From assembly GCA_937864815.1 (NCBI GenBank), contig CALMJY010000152.1, positions 1-37,116 of the forward strand: a DNA stretch of 37,116 nucleotides. The letters are read 5' to 3'. The notes beneath the pieces are model-generated. The model searched no databases and had not been told where the DNA came from. It was given only the letters and a program-made list of their open reading frames with translations. Positions 17,311-26,233 of the stretch are shown piece by piece. The translations under genes were made by a program, and so were the position numbers. The DNA is from an uncultured Bacteroidota bacterium. GTDB lineage: Bacteria > Bacteroidota > Bacteroidia > Bacteroidales > VadinHA17. Position 1 is the stretch's first letter; the number at the start of each line of letters is the position of its first letter.

Positions 17311-18978
17311 TTATTTATATGAATCAACATGAACACTTTTTACTGCCCTGCCTGAAGGATCGATCATGTTTTTAAATGATGCATCCCAGGCTATTGCTTC
17401 AGGAGTGCTACAAGCCACTGAAGGTACGGATGGAACACAGGAAGCTGCAGAATCAGATGGAAAATGTTCACTGAATATTGACCGGTAAAAATATTCTTCC
17501 TTTGACATTGGTGGATTTATAGGGAAACGATATCGGGCATTTGCGAGCTGATCATCTGAAACTTCTTTTGCGGCAAGAGCCCTGAGAGTATCTATCCAGC
17601 TATAGCCAACACCATCCGAGAACTGTTCTTTTTGTCTCCAGGCAACACTGGCAGGAAGATAATCCTCAAAGGCTTTTCTAAGCACCCATTTTTCCATTTT
17701 ATCCTTAGTGATCATTTTATCCTTTGGATTCAGCCGCATTGCCACATCCATAAACTCCTTATCGAGGAATGGTACCCGTCCTTCGACACCCCAGGCGGCA
17801 AGCGATTTATTGGCTCTCAAACAGTCATACAGATGAAGTTTGCTGATTTTCCTGACTGTCTCTTCATGGAAGGATTTTGGGTCAGGAGCTTTATGGAAAT
17901 AGAGATATCCTCCAAAAATCTCATCAGCCCCTTCTCCTGATAGCACCATCTTCACCCCCATTGATTTTATTACTCTGGCGAGCAGATACATAGGCGTTGA
18001 AGCTCTTATTGTAGTAACATCATAAGTCTCAATATGATATATGACGTCACGAATTGCATCAAGCCCCTCCTGTACAGTAAAGTTTATTTCATGATGGACA
18101 GTTTTTATATGTTCCGCGACTTTACGTGCTGCAGCAAGATCAGGTGATCCCTCAAGACCTACTGCGAAAGAGTGCAACTGTGGCCACCATGCCTCACTTT
18201 TGTCCTGAGTTTCTATTCTTTTTGGTGCAAACTTTTTCGCAATTGCCGATACAATGGAAGAGTCAAGTCCGCCTGAAAGGAGAACACCATATGGAACATC
18301 AGACATCAGTTGCCTGTGCACTGATGCCTCAAGTGCTGATCTGAGATCATCGATACTCGTAGTATTATTCTCAACGTTTGTATAATCCATCCAGTCACGC
18401 TGATACCATTTTTTCATTTCTCCTTCCTTACTGTAGAGGTAATGGCCGGGAAGAAATTCCTGGATTTTATTGCAGACACCTTCCAGTGCTTTTAATTCGG
18501 ATGCAACATAGAAGTTCCCATGTGAATCCCACCCAATATACAGAGGAATAATGCCAATATGGTCCCTGGCGATGAAGTAACAGTCTTTTTCCTTATCGTA
18601 TAAAGCAAAAGCAAATATGCCGTTGAGTTCTTCAATAAATGCAGGACCTTTGTCACGATAAAGAGGTAAAATAACCTCGCAATCGGAATGAGTAAGAAAT
18701 TCATAACTTTTTTCGTACTTTTTTCTTATTTCCTGGTGGTTATAAATCTCCCCGTTTACTGCAAGAATAAGATTCCCGTCTTTACTGTATAATGGTTGTT
18801 TTCCTGACTGTGGATCTACTATTGAGAGTCGTTCATGAGCCAGGATTGCTTTTTCGCAATAAAATATTCCCGACCAGTCAGGCCCCCTGTGTCTTACCTT
18901 TTTTGACATTTTCAGCACAGTAGCCCTGAGGTCCAGATAGTTAACTTTTAAATCAAAAACACCTACAATCCCGCACAT
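17311..18978 (-). CDS. asnB: asparagine synthase (glutamine-hydrolysing)
   Basis: Cytosolic enzyme making asparagine from aspartate, glutamine and ATP. MCGIVG places the class II amidotransferase nucleophile Cys2 at the N-terminus once Met is removed. RHRGPD, SIVDP and NGEIYNH belong to the glutaminase domain. SGGLDSS (about 232-238) is the PP-loop for ATP, and SGEGADEIFGGY is the synthetase-domain signature. The 555 residues match E. coli AsnB in length. The gene is monocistronic as far as can be seen, with a good promoter upstream and an inverted repeat downstream. Its neighbours have no evident link to it; it looks like a housekeeping gene between accessory clusters. Confidence 0.95.
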   Translation of the reverse strand: MCGIVGVFDLKVNYLDLRATVLKMSKKVRHRGPDWSGIFYCEKAILAHERLSIVDPQSGKQPLYSKDGNLILAVNGEIYNHQEIRKKYEKSYEFLTHSDCEVILPLYRDKGPAFIEELNGIFAFALYDKEKDCYFIARDHIGIIPLYIGWDSHGNFYVASELKALEGVCNKIQEFLPGHYLYSKEGEMKKWYQRDWMDYTNVENNTTSIDDLRSALEASVHRQLMSDVPYGVLLSGGLDSSIVSAIAKKFAPKRIETQDKSEAWWPQLHSFAVGLEGSPDLAAARKVAEHIKTVHHEINFTVQEGLDAIRDVIYHIETYDVTTIRASTPMYLLARVIKSMGVKMVLSGEGADEIFGGYLYFHKAPDPKSFHEETVRKISKLHLYDCLRANKSLAAWGVEGRVPFLDKEFMDVAMRLNPKDKMITKDKMEKWVLRKAFEDYLPASVAWRQKEQFSDGVGYSWIDTLRALAAKEVSDDQLANARYRFPINPPMSKEEYFYRSIFSEHFPSDSAASCVPSVPSVACSTPEAIAWDASFKNMIDPSGRAVKSVHVDSYK

Positions 18979-19260
18979 TATTTTCTTTCGTTTTTAAAGT
19001 TAATAAGATCGCAAATCTAATAATAATTTAATTAAATGCAATTAATAATAAATAATATTAAGTAAAGCAATTCTATTATAATAAAATCACAATTTAAATG
19101 GCAAATAAAATAACATTCATTAATATTGAAAAAATTCCTGTTTTTCTGATTTTCCTCAATTTTTAGCTGTTAAAAATATTTAAAAGAAGCAATTTCATAT
19201 AATATAAAATATGAGGATTCAGAATTCATAAGAGTTGTTTTTCTATATTGCGAATATTTT
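18979..19260. other. AT-rich intergenic region between asnB and the propeller operon
   Basis: This 282-bp gap separates divergent transcripts. It holds a strong-looking asnB promoter at 19012-19041. For the plus-strand operon I see no promoter with both elements at good spacing. Long A/T runs occur (for example near 19060-19110), and no RNA gene, terminator or repeat array was recognised. Confidence 0.6.
19012..19041 (-). promoter_or_regulatory. Bacteroidota-type promoter of asnB
   Basis: On the minus strand TTG (complement of 19039-19041) is followed by exactly 19 bases and then TAGATTTG (complement of 19012-19019), a perfect match to the -7 consensus TAnnTTTG with the usual spacing from the -33 TTG. 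The -7 element ends 33 bases before the asnB ATG, a normal leader length. Confidence 0.7.
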
Positions 19261-20514
19261 GTGAAGGTTGTGATAAAAGGACACCTGATATTATTAGTTT
19301 TTTTATTTAGCCTGTATTTTACTACAGAAGCTCAGACGATGGATGGGTGGCTCGGACCTGACCGGACTGGTCGCTATTCCGAGACTGGGTTGCTGAAGAA
19401 TTGGCCCGAAGGCGGGCCTAACCTACTATGGGAAACCACTGATATAGGTCCTGGATTTTCAAGTATAACTGCTACTGAAGAGGCTGTATATATAACAGGC
19501 CGTGTTGACGAAAATGATGCACTGACATCATTCACAGCTGACGGCAAAAAGAACTGGACGGTTACTTATGGAAAAGCATCTGCCAGCAATTACCCTGACA
19601 GTCGCGGAACAGCCACCCTTTCGGGAAACAAATTATATCTAGTAAGCGGAAGCGGAGATATTGTCTGTATAAGTACACAGGGAAAAATTATCTGGTCAGT
19701 AAATTATTTTAGGAAATATGAAGGAGTAATTCCTGATTTTGGTATATCTGAAAATCCTCTGGTAACAGGCAATAAAGTCATAGTGACTCCTGGTGGAAAG
19801 AAAGCTGCAATGGTAGCTCTGAATAGTGAGAATGGCAGCGTTATCTGGGAGACCCCGTCAATTGATGATGTAACTCAGTATGTGAATCCCATTCTGGTAG
19901 AATTCGCTGGAAGAAGCCTGATTGTGACACATTCTGCAAAGTATGTTATTGCTGTTGACATGAATACCGGAAAGCTGCAATGGAAGTTTGACTACATGTC
20001 TCATTCCACAACGTCAGAATGGAGATTTGCTCATATAAATACCCCAATATACCGTGACGGCTTTTTATTTGTCTCAAGCGGATACGATAAACCTGCCCTC
20101 AAACTCAGGCTTAACTCTGACGGCTCTACGCCAACTCTGGTGTGGAAGAATGATGACCTGGATCCACATGTAGGAGGAGCTTTGCTTTTGGGAGGATATC
20201 TATATGGATCAAACTGGGAGACAAGTTCATATGGCAAATGGGTTTGTGTTGACTGGAATACAGGAAAAACTCAATGGATAACTCCCTGGTACAATAAAGG
20301 ATCACTTATAGCGGCAGATGAAATGCTATACCTGTTTGAAGAGAAAAACGGACATGTGGGACTTGTTAAACCAGGACCTGAAAAGCTTGATGTAATCAGT
20401 GAGTTTAAAATCAACGGAGGCAGCGGACCTTACTGGGCTTATCCTGCTGTTAACAATGGAAGACTTTATCTGCGACATGGAAATTACATTGGTGTATATT
20501 CAATTAAAAAATAG
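19261..20514 (+). CDS. exported PQQ-like beta-propeller protein (paralogue 1)
   Basis: Secreted or periplasmic propeller of 417 residues, starting at a GTG because no ATG precedes the signal peptide (LLVFLFSLYFTTEA/Q). The mature N-terminus has GWLGPDRTGRYSETGLLKNW, a variant of the WRG-P-R-G motif that opens PQQ-like/BamB-type propellers. Blades repeat the pattern G-K/x-hydrophobic-x-W (GKKNWTV, GKIIWSV, GSVIWET, GKLQWKF, GKTQWIT). No vicinal Cys pair or haem motif typical of PQQ dehydrogenases was seen, so this is probably a structural or binding propeller. It opens the plus-strand operon and is followed after 27 bp by a close paralogue. Function unknown. Confidence 0.87.
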   Translation: MKVVIKGHLILLVFLFSLYFTTEAQTMDGWLGPDRTGRYSETGLLKNWPEGGPNLLWETTDIGPGFSSITATEEAVYITGRVDENDALTSFTADGKKNWTVTYGKASASNYPDSRGTATLSGNKLYLVSGSGDIVCISTQGKIIWSVNYFRKYEGVIPDFGISENPLVTGNKVIVTPGGKKAAMVALNSENGSVIWETPSIDDVTQYVNPILVEFAGRSLIVTHSAKYVIAVDMNTGKLQWKFDYMSHSTTSEWRFAHINTPIYRDGFLFVSSGYDKPALKLRLNSDGSTPTLVWKNDDLDPHVGGALLLGGYLYGSNWETSSYGKWVCVDWNTGKTQWITPWYNKGSLIAADEMLYLFEEKNGHVGLVKPGPEKLDVISEFKINGGSGPYWAYPAVNNGRLYLRHGNYIGVYSIKK

Positions 20515-20541
20515 ATATTAATTATTAATTGACATTAAATA

Positions 20542-21804
20542 ATGATCATAATGAAAAGAAGTGTAATAGGGATTTTTCTGGCTGCTGTAATGATAATGAT
20601 TACAGTAACTTCATATAGTCAGGAGTTTGGATGGCGAGGACCCGGCAGAACAGGTGTCTATACTGAAACAGGATTGCTGAAAAAGTGGCCTGCAGCAGGA
20701 CCTGCATTATTATGGGAATTTGAAGGCATTGGTATCGGATATTCAAGTGCCACAGTAACAAATGATGCAATTTACATTACAGGAGTGCGTGGAGACAAGG
20801 ATGTTCTTACTGCTTTAACACAGGACGGAAAGAAGAAATGGGATGTTGAGTATGGCAAAATGTCAAAAGTAAACAGTTACCCTGAGAGTCGTTGTACTCC
20901 CACTGTGACAAAAGGTAAAATATATGTTGTCAGCGGAGCCGGTGAATTATCATGTGTCTCAACAAGTGGAAAAATACTATGGTCAGTTGATTATTTCACT
21001 AAATATAAATGTACAGTACCCCGTTTCGGCATATCCGAATCTCCTCTAGTGGTTGATAACAAGGTAATTATAACTCCCGGAGGTTCTGTTGCAGCTATGG
21101 TAGCCTTTGATCTGGAAAAAGGAACTGTTGTATGGGAGACTCCGTCATTGAATGAAGGAATGCAGTATGTTAATCCTCTTCTTGTTGAGCAAAACGGAAA
21201 GAAAGTAATTATTACAAACACCCCTACCTGGATAATTGGCGTTGATGCTGCTGATGGCAAACTGATTTGGAAATTTAATTTCGGATCAGTAAATGCCGAT
21301 GGAAAAAGTGGCAAGAACTATATTCATACTCCGATATACAAAGACGGATATGTTTTTTCAGCAAATGGCTACGGACAGACATCTGCCAAAATTAAGGTAA
21401 ACACAGATGGCAGTGAACCGACCCTGGAATGGAAGAATCCTGATTTCAATCCTCATGTGGGAGGAATGGTTCTTATAGGAAACTACCTGTACGGCTCAAC
21501 TCATGATAATAATACCATGGGAAGATATGTATGCGTTGACTGGACAAGCGGCAAGACAATGTGGGTTACCGAATGGAATAATAAAGGATCAATTATTGCA
21601 GCCGAAGGACTTCTGTACATTTTTGAAGAAAAAGGAGGTAATGTTGCCCTGGTAAAACCCAATCCTGAAAAATTTGAAGTAATAAGTTCATTTAAGATCA
21701 CTAAAGGATCAGGACCTCACTGGTCACATCCCGTAATTGATAAAGGAAGGCTCTTCCTACGTCACGGTGATTATATGGCTGTTTATAACGTTAAGGCAAA
21801 ATAA
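20542..21804 (+). CDS. exported PQQ-like beta-propeller protein (paralogue 2)
   Basis: Propeller of 420 residues with a signal peptide ending near TVTSYSQ. A second in-frame ATG at 20551 would give the more compact leader MKRSVIGIFL and may be the true start. The mature N-terminus GWRGPGRTGVYTETGLLKKW and blade motifs (GKKKWDV, GKILWSV, GTVVWET, GKLIWKF, GKTMWVT) align one for one with the preceding gene over the whole length, so the two arose by tandem duplication. No redox motif is visible. It lies in the operon between its paralogue and a membrane-anchored propeller, with gaps of 27 and 11 bp. Possibly the two form a pair or bind related ligands; this is inference. Confidence 0.87.
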   Translation: MIIMKRSVIGIFLAAVMIMITVTSYSQEFGWRGPGRTGVYTETGLLKKWPAAGPALLWEFEGIGIGYSSATVTNDAIYITGVRGDKDVLTALTQDGKKKWDVEYGKMSKVNSYPESRCTPTVTKGKIYVVSGAGELSCVSTSGKILWSVDYFTKYKCTVPRFGISESPLVVDNKVIITPGGSVAAMVAFDLEKGTVVWETPSLNEGMQYVNPLLVEQNGKKVIITNTPTWIIGVDAADGKLIWKFNFGSVNADGKSGKNYIHTPIYKDGYVFSANGYGQTSAKIKVNTDGSEPTLEWKNPDFNPHVGGMVLIGNYLYGSTHDNNTMGRYVCVDWTSGKTMWVTEWNNKGSIIAAEGLLYIFEEKGGNVALVKPNPEKFEVISSFKITKGSGPHWSHPVIDKGRLFLRHGDYMAVYNVKAK

Positions 21805-21815
21805 GTAATCGGAAA

Positions 21816-23273
21816 TTGTCCCTGCTTAAAAGAAATAGCGTAATAATAGGTGCCTCTGTTGCGGTGTTCGCAATAGCGTTTTCATGGTGGGTTCTATCCA
21901 GTCCCTCATATAATGTGGTCGTAAGGGTACCAGGAATGGATAACCGACCACCTCAGAAACAGATTTCAGATTCAATCTTTATTGGTCAGAATTTTGATAC
22001 TCTTGGAATATTTGATGAAGTGGTATCAGGCAGCTGGCCACGATTCAGAGGTGCTGATTTCGATAATATAAGCAAGGATCCGACTCCATTGGCTGAGACC
22101 TGGGATACCTCAGGCCCTCCAGTTTCCTGGCAGGTCACACTTGGAGAAGGATATGCAGGTCCGGCTGTCCATAACGGACGTGTTTATGTTCTTGATTATA
22201 ACGAGAAGAGAAAAGCTGACATGCTGAGGTGCTTTTCACTTAAATCAGGAACCGAGTTATGGAGAAGGTGGTATACAGTGGAATTTAAGCGCAACCATGG
22301 TTATTCACGGACTATTCCCGCTGTTACTGACAAATATCTGGTAACAATAGGTCCCAGATCGCATGTGATGTGCCTGAATCCTTTAACCGGGGAGCTGCTC
22401 TGGACTATTGACATGGAAAGGGAGTATGGAATTCAGGGAACAGTCAAAGGAAAGATTACTCCTGAGTTCTATTCAGGACAATGTCCGCTTATAGATAATG
22501 ATATTGCAATTTTTGCCCCGGGAGGCAAAACCCTCATGACAGGAGTTGATTGTGCTACTGGAAAAGTGCTCTGGAAAACTCCAAACCCTGATTCGCTAAG
22601 AATGTCTCATACTTCTGTAATACCAATGAATATTCATGGTAAGAAAATGTATGTTTATGCTGCTTTGGGCGGAGTTTGTGGTGTTTCAGCCGAAGGGGAA
22701 GATACTGGTAAGCTTCTGTGGAAAACGACTGCATGGAGTCCTTCAATAACGGTTGCCTCTCCCCTATACATGGGAAATGGTGAGATTGCCGCTTTTGGAA
22801 GCTATGGGGCCGGCACTGCAAAAATATTGATAACCAGAGATGAATCGGGATTTAAAGCTGTAGTTGCAGCACAACATAAATCATCAGGAGGAATAGCAAG
22901 TGAACAGCATACACCTATCATGGTTGGTGATAACCTGTGGGCAGTATTACCGGAAAATGCAGGTGCCTTAAAACGGCAGCTTGCATGCTATAATAAATCC
23001 AATCTTATTACACCTGTATGGTCAAGTGGCAAGGAAGGACGATTCGGAAAAGGAATGGGTCCGTTCATTATGAGTGGCAATAAACTTTATCTGCTTGATG
23101 ATGAAGGAACTTTATACCTGTTTAAAATTGACAAATCATCTGCCACACTTGCAGCAAGTCATAAGATTATCCAGGCAATTGAAGCATGGAGCCCGATGGC
23201 AATGGCTGGCAAATACCTGATAATGAGAGATTCTCATAATATGTTGTGTCTCGACATCAGTAAAAAGGAATGA
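21816..23273 (+). CDS. membrane-anchored PQQ-like beta-propeller protein
   Basis: Propeller of 485 residues with one N-terminal membrane segment (about 9-28, ending SWWVL) and no obvious cleavage site, so probably anchored in the inner membrane with the propeller in the periplasm. WPRFRGADFDNIS (about 74-86) is the family N-terminal motif, and blades read GTELWRR, GELLWTI, GKVLWKT and GKLLWKT. The start is a TTG at 21816; a later start would lose the anchor. The gene is 11 bp after the paralogue pair and 4 bp before the NHL-like gene. No haem, flavin or Cys-Cys motif was seen. Function unknown, perhaps assembly or docking for the redox proteins that follow. Confidence 0.84.
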   Translation: MSLLKRNSVIIGASVAVFAIAFSWWVLSSPSYNVVVRVPGMDNRPPQKQISDSIFIGQNFDTLGIFDEVVSGSWPRFRGADFDNISKDPTPLAETWDTSGPPVSWQVTLGEGYAGPAVHNGRVYVLDYNEKRKADMLRCFSLKSGTELWRRWYTVEFKRNHGYSRTIPAVTDKYLVTIGPRSHVMCLNPLTGELLWTIDMEREYGIQGTVKGKITPEFYSGQCPLIDNDIAIFAPGGKTLMTGVDCATGKVLWKTPNPDSLRMSHTSVIPMNIHGKKMYVYAALGGVCGVSAEGEDTGKLLWKTTAWSPSITVASPLYMGNGEIAAFGSYGAGTAKILITRDESGFKAVVAAQHKSSGGIASEQHTPIMVGDNLWAVLPENAGALKRQLACYNKSNLITPVWSSGKEGRFGKGMGPFIMSGNKLYLLDDEGTLYLFKIDKSSATLAASHKIIQAIEAWSPMAMAGKYLIMRDSHNMLCLDISKKE

Positions 23274-23277
23274 TGGA

Positions 23278-24207
23278 ATGAACAAAATCTGGACTACCGT
23301 AACGATAATAGTCCTGATCCTGGTATTCATCGGATATATGATTTTCGATCTGGTACTCAGGAAGGATACTGTTCAGAATATTGTGCAGGAAACCGGCGAT
23401 TCTGTTATTTCGGATCAGTGGATCGTTGAAAGAGTGTTTGACTGCGGTAAGGGTAAACTAAAAGCAGTAGCAGTTTCTGAAGATGGGAAAATTATACTTG
23501 CAGGAGAATCTTTCATAGCCTGTTATGATCCGGAATTGAATCTTCTTTGGGAAACCAAGACTGATTCTGAGGTAACGGCAATAGCATGTTCATCAGACAA
23601 AATCTATGCTGCAAGAATAAATGCCATAACGGTACTGAATTTAGGTGGTATAGTTATAGCTGAATGGGGCCCTTATGATGAAAAAACTTTGATCACCTCT
23701 GTTTCTGCAAATAAAGATTTAATTGCTTTTGCTGATGCAGCAGGTAAATCAGTATATATACTTGATTCAGGTGGTGAGGTGAGATCCATTATCGGAAGAT
23801 CGGGAGAACCGTTTGTTATACCAAGTCCGTATTTTGATGTAGCCTTAGGAAAGGATAATACCCTTTTTGTGGCAAATACCGGAAACAGACGCATTGAGCG
23901 CAGGAAAACAGACGGAACACTGATTGATTATTTCGGTGAAGCAGGCCTTGCTCCTGATTCTTTCTGTGGGTGTTGTAACCCTGCTCATTTTGCACTGTAT
24001 GGTGATGGATTTATTACAGCTGAAAAAGGAGTTAACAGGATTAAAATACTCGACAGGAATGGTGAATTCATAGAGTTTGTATCGTCGGTGAACAGTTTTC
24101 ATGCACCCATCCCTCTTGATATTGCGGTATCACCTAAGGGTGAAACTATATTTGGTGCCAATCCGGGCGATTCAAAACTTTATACTTTTAAAAGGAAACA
24201 GTTATGA
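23278..24207 (+). CDS. membrane-anchored NHL-like propeller with CGCC motif
   Basis: Protein of 309 residues with an N-terminal membrane anchor (about 5-26) and a periplasmic six-bladed NHL-type propeller: KLKAVAVSEDGKIILAG, LFVANTGNRRIERR and IAVSPKGETIFGAN are blade-like. In the fourth or fifth blade is SFCGCCNPAHF with Cys230, Cys232 and Cys233, an unusual exposed cysteine cluster that could bind a metal or form a redox disulfide. Its place directly before the small four-Cys protein, the polyferredoxin and the membrane iron-sulfur protein fits a redox role, though that is inference. Its stop overlaps the next ATG by 4 bp (ATGA), implying translational coupling. Confidence 0.85.
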   Translation: MNKIWTTVTIIVLILVFIGYMIFDLVLRKDTVQNIVQETGDSVISDQWIVERVFDCGKGKLKAVAVSEDGKIILAGESFIACYDPELNLLWETKTDSEVTAIACSSDKIYAARINAITVLNLGGIVIAEWGPYDEKTLITSVSANKDLIAFADAAGKSVYILDSGGEVRSIIGRSGEPFVIPSPYFDVALGKDNTLFVANTGNRRIERRKTDGTLIDYFGEAGLAPDSFCGCCNPAHFALYGDGFITAEKGVNRIKILDRNGEFIEFVSSVNSFHAPIPLDIAVSPKGETIFGANPGDSKLYTFKRKQL

Positions 24208-24380
24208 ACAGGAATGAATTTCTTAAAAAAGTTATAAGATATCTGTTGTTCGGATTTCTGGCTGCTGTTATTGCATTAACAGGTCGCAGGGTTGTTAGAG
24301 GCAATGATTGTTCAGCCTGTCCGGGCAAAGGAATATGTTCGGGTGAAACTGATTGTACCACATTTTTATCGCAGAAGTAA
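24204..24380 (+). CDS. small membrane protein with four cysteines
   Basis: A 58-residue gene fitted exactly between its neighbours: its ATG overlaps the upstream TGA (ATGA) and its TAA shares one base with the next ATG. The N-terminus is basic (MNRNEFLKKVIRY), followed by one membrane helix (about 13-27, LLFGFLAAVIALTG), then RR and a short tail holding Cys36, Cys39, Cys45 and Cys51 in the pattern CSACPGKGICSGETDC. Four cysteines in 16 residues suggest an iron-sulfur or zinc site, or disulfides, on the periplasmic or cytoplasmic face. The perfect coupling and the Cys pattern make it very likely to be a real gene. I do not recognise a named family. Confidence 0.82.
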   Translation: MNRNEFLKKVIRYLLFGFLAAVIALTGRRVVRGNDCSACPGKGICSGETDCTTFLSQK

Positions 24381-24949
24381 TGGACGAAAACAAGAATAAC
24401 CGGGAATCGAGACGCGATTTTGTAAAGGCAGCAGGAAGAATACTTCTGGCTGCCCCTGTTCTGGCATTGCCTGTAATTCTTGCAAAAAGAACAGATGTAA
24501 AAGGTTTTGTCTGGCAGATTGATCCTTTTAAATGTACAAGCTGTGAGCTTTGTAAAAGCAGCTGTGTAATGACACCATCAGCTGTTAAGTGCATGAATGC
24601 TTTTCCGATGTGTGGTTATTGCGATTTTTGTCCGGGATATCTTCGCCAGGGAGCCAAAACATTCAATACAGCAGCAGAGAACCAGTTATGTCCGGTTGGT
24701 GCAATTAAACGGAAATTTGTCGAAGAGCCGTATTTCGAATATACCATCGATGAAAAGCTTTGTGACGGTTGCTCAAAATGCGTTAAAGGATGCTATGATT
24801 TTGGAAACGGATCACTCTACCTCCAGATCATGCATAATCTTTGTGTAAACTGTAATCAGTGTGCAATAGCAAGAGTTTGTCCGTCTGATGCAATTTCAAG
24901 AGTACCTGCTGAAGATCCGTATATCAGAAAAGAGATTAAGAAATTATAA
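24380..24949 (+). CDS. Tat-exported polyferredoxin, NapG/NosG-like
   Basis: Periplasmic electron-transfer protein of 189 residues, starting at the ATG at 24380 which directly opens a Tat signal (SRRDFVKAAG, then a hydrophobic run ending near LAKR). Seventeen cysteines are arranged as CTSCELCKSSC (52-62), Cys71-78-81-84 (CGYCDFC), Cys104 (LCPVGA), CDGCSKCVKGC (128-138) and CVNCNQC...C (155-167), enough for four [4Fe-4S] clusters. This layout is like NapG, the periplasmic partner of NapH in quinol oxidation. The next gene is indeed NapH-like, 3 bp away. No nitrate or nitrous oxide reductase gene accompanies it, so the electron acceptor is unknown. Confidence 0.88.
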   Translation: MDENKNNRESRRDFVKAAGRILLAAPVLALPVILAKRTDVKGFVWQIDPFKCTSCELCKSSCVMTPSAVKCMNAFPMCGYCDFCPGYLRQGAKTFNTAAENQLCPVGAIKRKFVEEPYFEYTIDEKLCDGCSKCVKGCYDFGNGSLYLQIMHNLCVNCNQCAIARVCPSDAISRVPAEDPYIRKEIKKL

Positions 24950-24952
24950 GTT

Positions 24953-26230
24953 TTGAAGAAATTTTCAAGATACGCACCATATATTATCCTGCTGATAATG
25001 TTTATCGGGCACACGGTGCTCTATGCTCAGCCACAGAGATTTCCGAGGCCTGAATTCGAAGGAGGATACACCTTCCCCACTCACCAGTTCCTTTATCAGC
25101 GAGGCCCATTATGGGAATATATGGACGTTGCAGTTCTGGTTATTGCCCTGCTTGCTACAGCCTGGATGGTGATTAAAAAGCGATCACGCCAGGGTCTTGT
25201 TTGGATATCGGTTTTTTCCCTTGCCTATTTTGGTTTCTACAGACAGGGATGCATCTGTGCAATAGGTTCAGTACAGAATCTCTCCCTTGCATTATTCAAT
25301 GAAACATATGCAATTCCTGTTTCTGCGCTACTTTTTTTCAGCATCCCGTTAATTGCAGCCCTGCTGTTTGGTCGTGTATTCTGTGCAGGAGTATGTCCGC
25401 TTGGTGCAATCCAGGAGCTTACCGGTTTCAGGCAGCTAAGGATTCCAAGGCAGGTGGAGGCTGTTCTTTCAGCAATACCCTTTGTATACCTTGGGCTGGC
25501 TGTTCTTTTTGCAGCAACAGAAAGCCAGTTCATTATCTGCAGGTATGATCCTTTTGTCGGTTTCTTCAGAATTGATGCTCCGTATACAATGGTAATTTTC
25601 GGGTCTCTGCTTTTAATTGTCGGTATATTTGTCAACAGGCCCTATTGCAGGTATCTTTGCCCCTATGGTGTCCTTCAGAATATTTTCTCAAGATTCTCTG
25701 TAAAGCATATGACAATCACTCCTGCTGAATGCAGGAATTGCCGTCTGTGCGAATCAGGCTGTCCATATGATGCCATACTTCAGTCTGACCCTGATGCTGA
25801 AACAGAAAGACCAGCCAGGTCCTGGAAGGAATCAGCAATCTATTTATCAGTTATTCCTGTAATTGCAATTGGATTAGCTGTACTTTTGTACAATATTTCA
25901 CCCTCACTGGCTGTTGTGAATGATAACGTTAAGCTGGCCCGTGAAATCAGACTTGAAAAGAATGAGGGAATAAAAGCCGTATCAAAGAATGCTGTAGCTT
26001 TCTATGAATCAGGCAAAACAGAGGATGAACTTTTTGCTGAGGAACAGAAGATAACAGGCAGATTCAGGAAAGGTGCTCCATGGGTAGGACTATTCCTGGG
26101 TTTATCGCTTGGAATAGGTCTTTTCCGTTTGACAGCACGCAGTGTAAGAAAAGATTATGAACCTGACCGGGGAAGATGCTACAGTTGTGCCAAATGCATG
26201 AAGTTTTGTCCAGTTAAGATAAATAATTGA
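24953..26230 (+). CDS. NapH/NosR-like membrane [4Fe-4S] protein
   Basis: Integral membrane iron-sulfur protein of 425 residues with about seven hydrophobic segments. It has two CX3CP motifs (CAGVCP at 144-149 and CRYLCP at 232-237), the hallmark of NapH and NosR C-terminal domains, a [4Fe-4S] motif CRNCRLCESGCP (260-271) and a second one at the extreme C-terminus, CYSCAKCMKFCP (409-420). An extra conserved-looking pair GCIC (100-102) follows TM3. NapH is thought to take electrons from menaquinol and pass them to NapG; the same is inferred here. There is no FMN domain as in NosR. The start is a TTG at 24953, 3 bp after the polyferredoxin stop. Confidence 0.88.
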   Translation: MKKFSRYAPYIILLIMFIGHTVLYAQPQRFPRPEFEGGYTFPTHQFLYQRGPLWEYMDVAVLVIALLATAWMVIKKRSRQGLVWISVFSLAYFGFYRQGCICAIGSVQNLSLALFNETYAIPVSALLFFSIPLIAALLFGRVFCAGVCPLGAIQELTGFRQLRIPRQVEAVLSAIPFVYLGLAVLFAATESQFIICRYDPFVGFFRIDAPYTMVIFGSLLLIVGIFVNRPYCRYLCPYGVLQNIFSRFSVKHMTITPAECRNCRLCESGCPYDAILQSDPDAETERPARSWKESAIYLSVIPVIAIGLAVLLYNISPSLAVVNDNVKLAREIRLEKNEGIKAVSKNAVAFYESGKTEDELFAEEQKITGRFRKGAPWVGLFLGLSLGIGLFRLTARSVRKDYEPDRGRCYSCAKCMKFCPVKINN

Positions 26231-26233
26231 AAA

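Noticed and set aside
19020-19260. Promoter of the propeller operon
   Set aside because: A TTG near 19234 and a TATTTTG near 19254 are too close to the GTG start to serve as -33 and -7 elements.
23965-23997. CGCCNPAH as a haem-binding site
   Set aside because: The spacing Cys-x-Cys-Cys-x-x-x-His does not fit CXXCH.
24353-24379. Upstream ATG at 24353 for the polyferredoxin
   Set aside because: It lies inside the four-Cys gene, and the ATG at 24380 directly begins the Tat signal and shares a base with the preceding stop.
23278-26230. A c-type cytochrome or nitrous oxide reductase gene cluster
   Set aside because: No CXXCH motif was found in any protein of the operon, and there is no NosZ-, NosD- or NosL-like gene.
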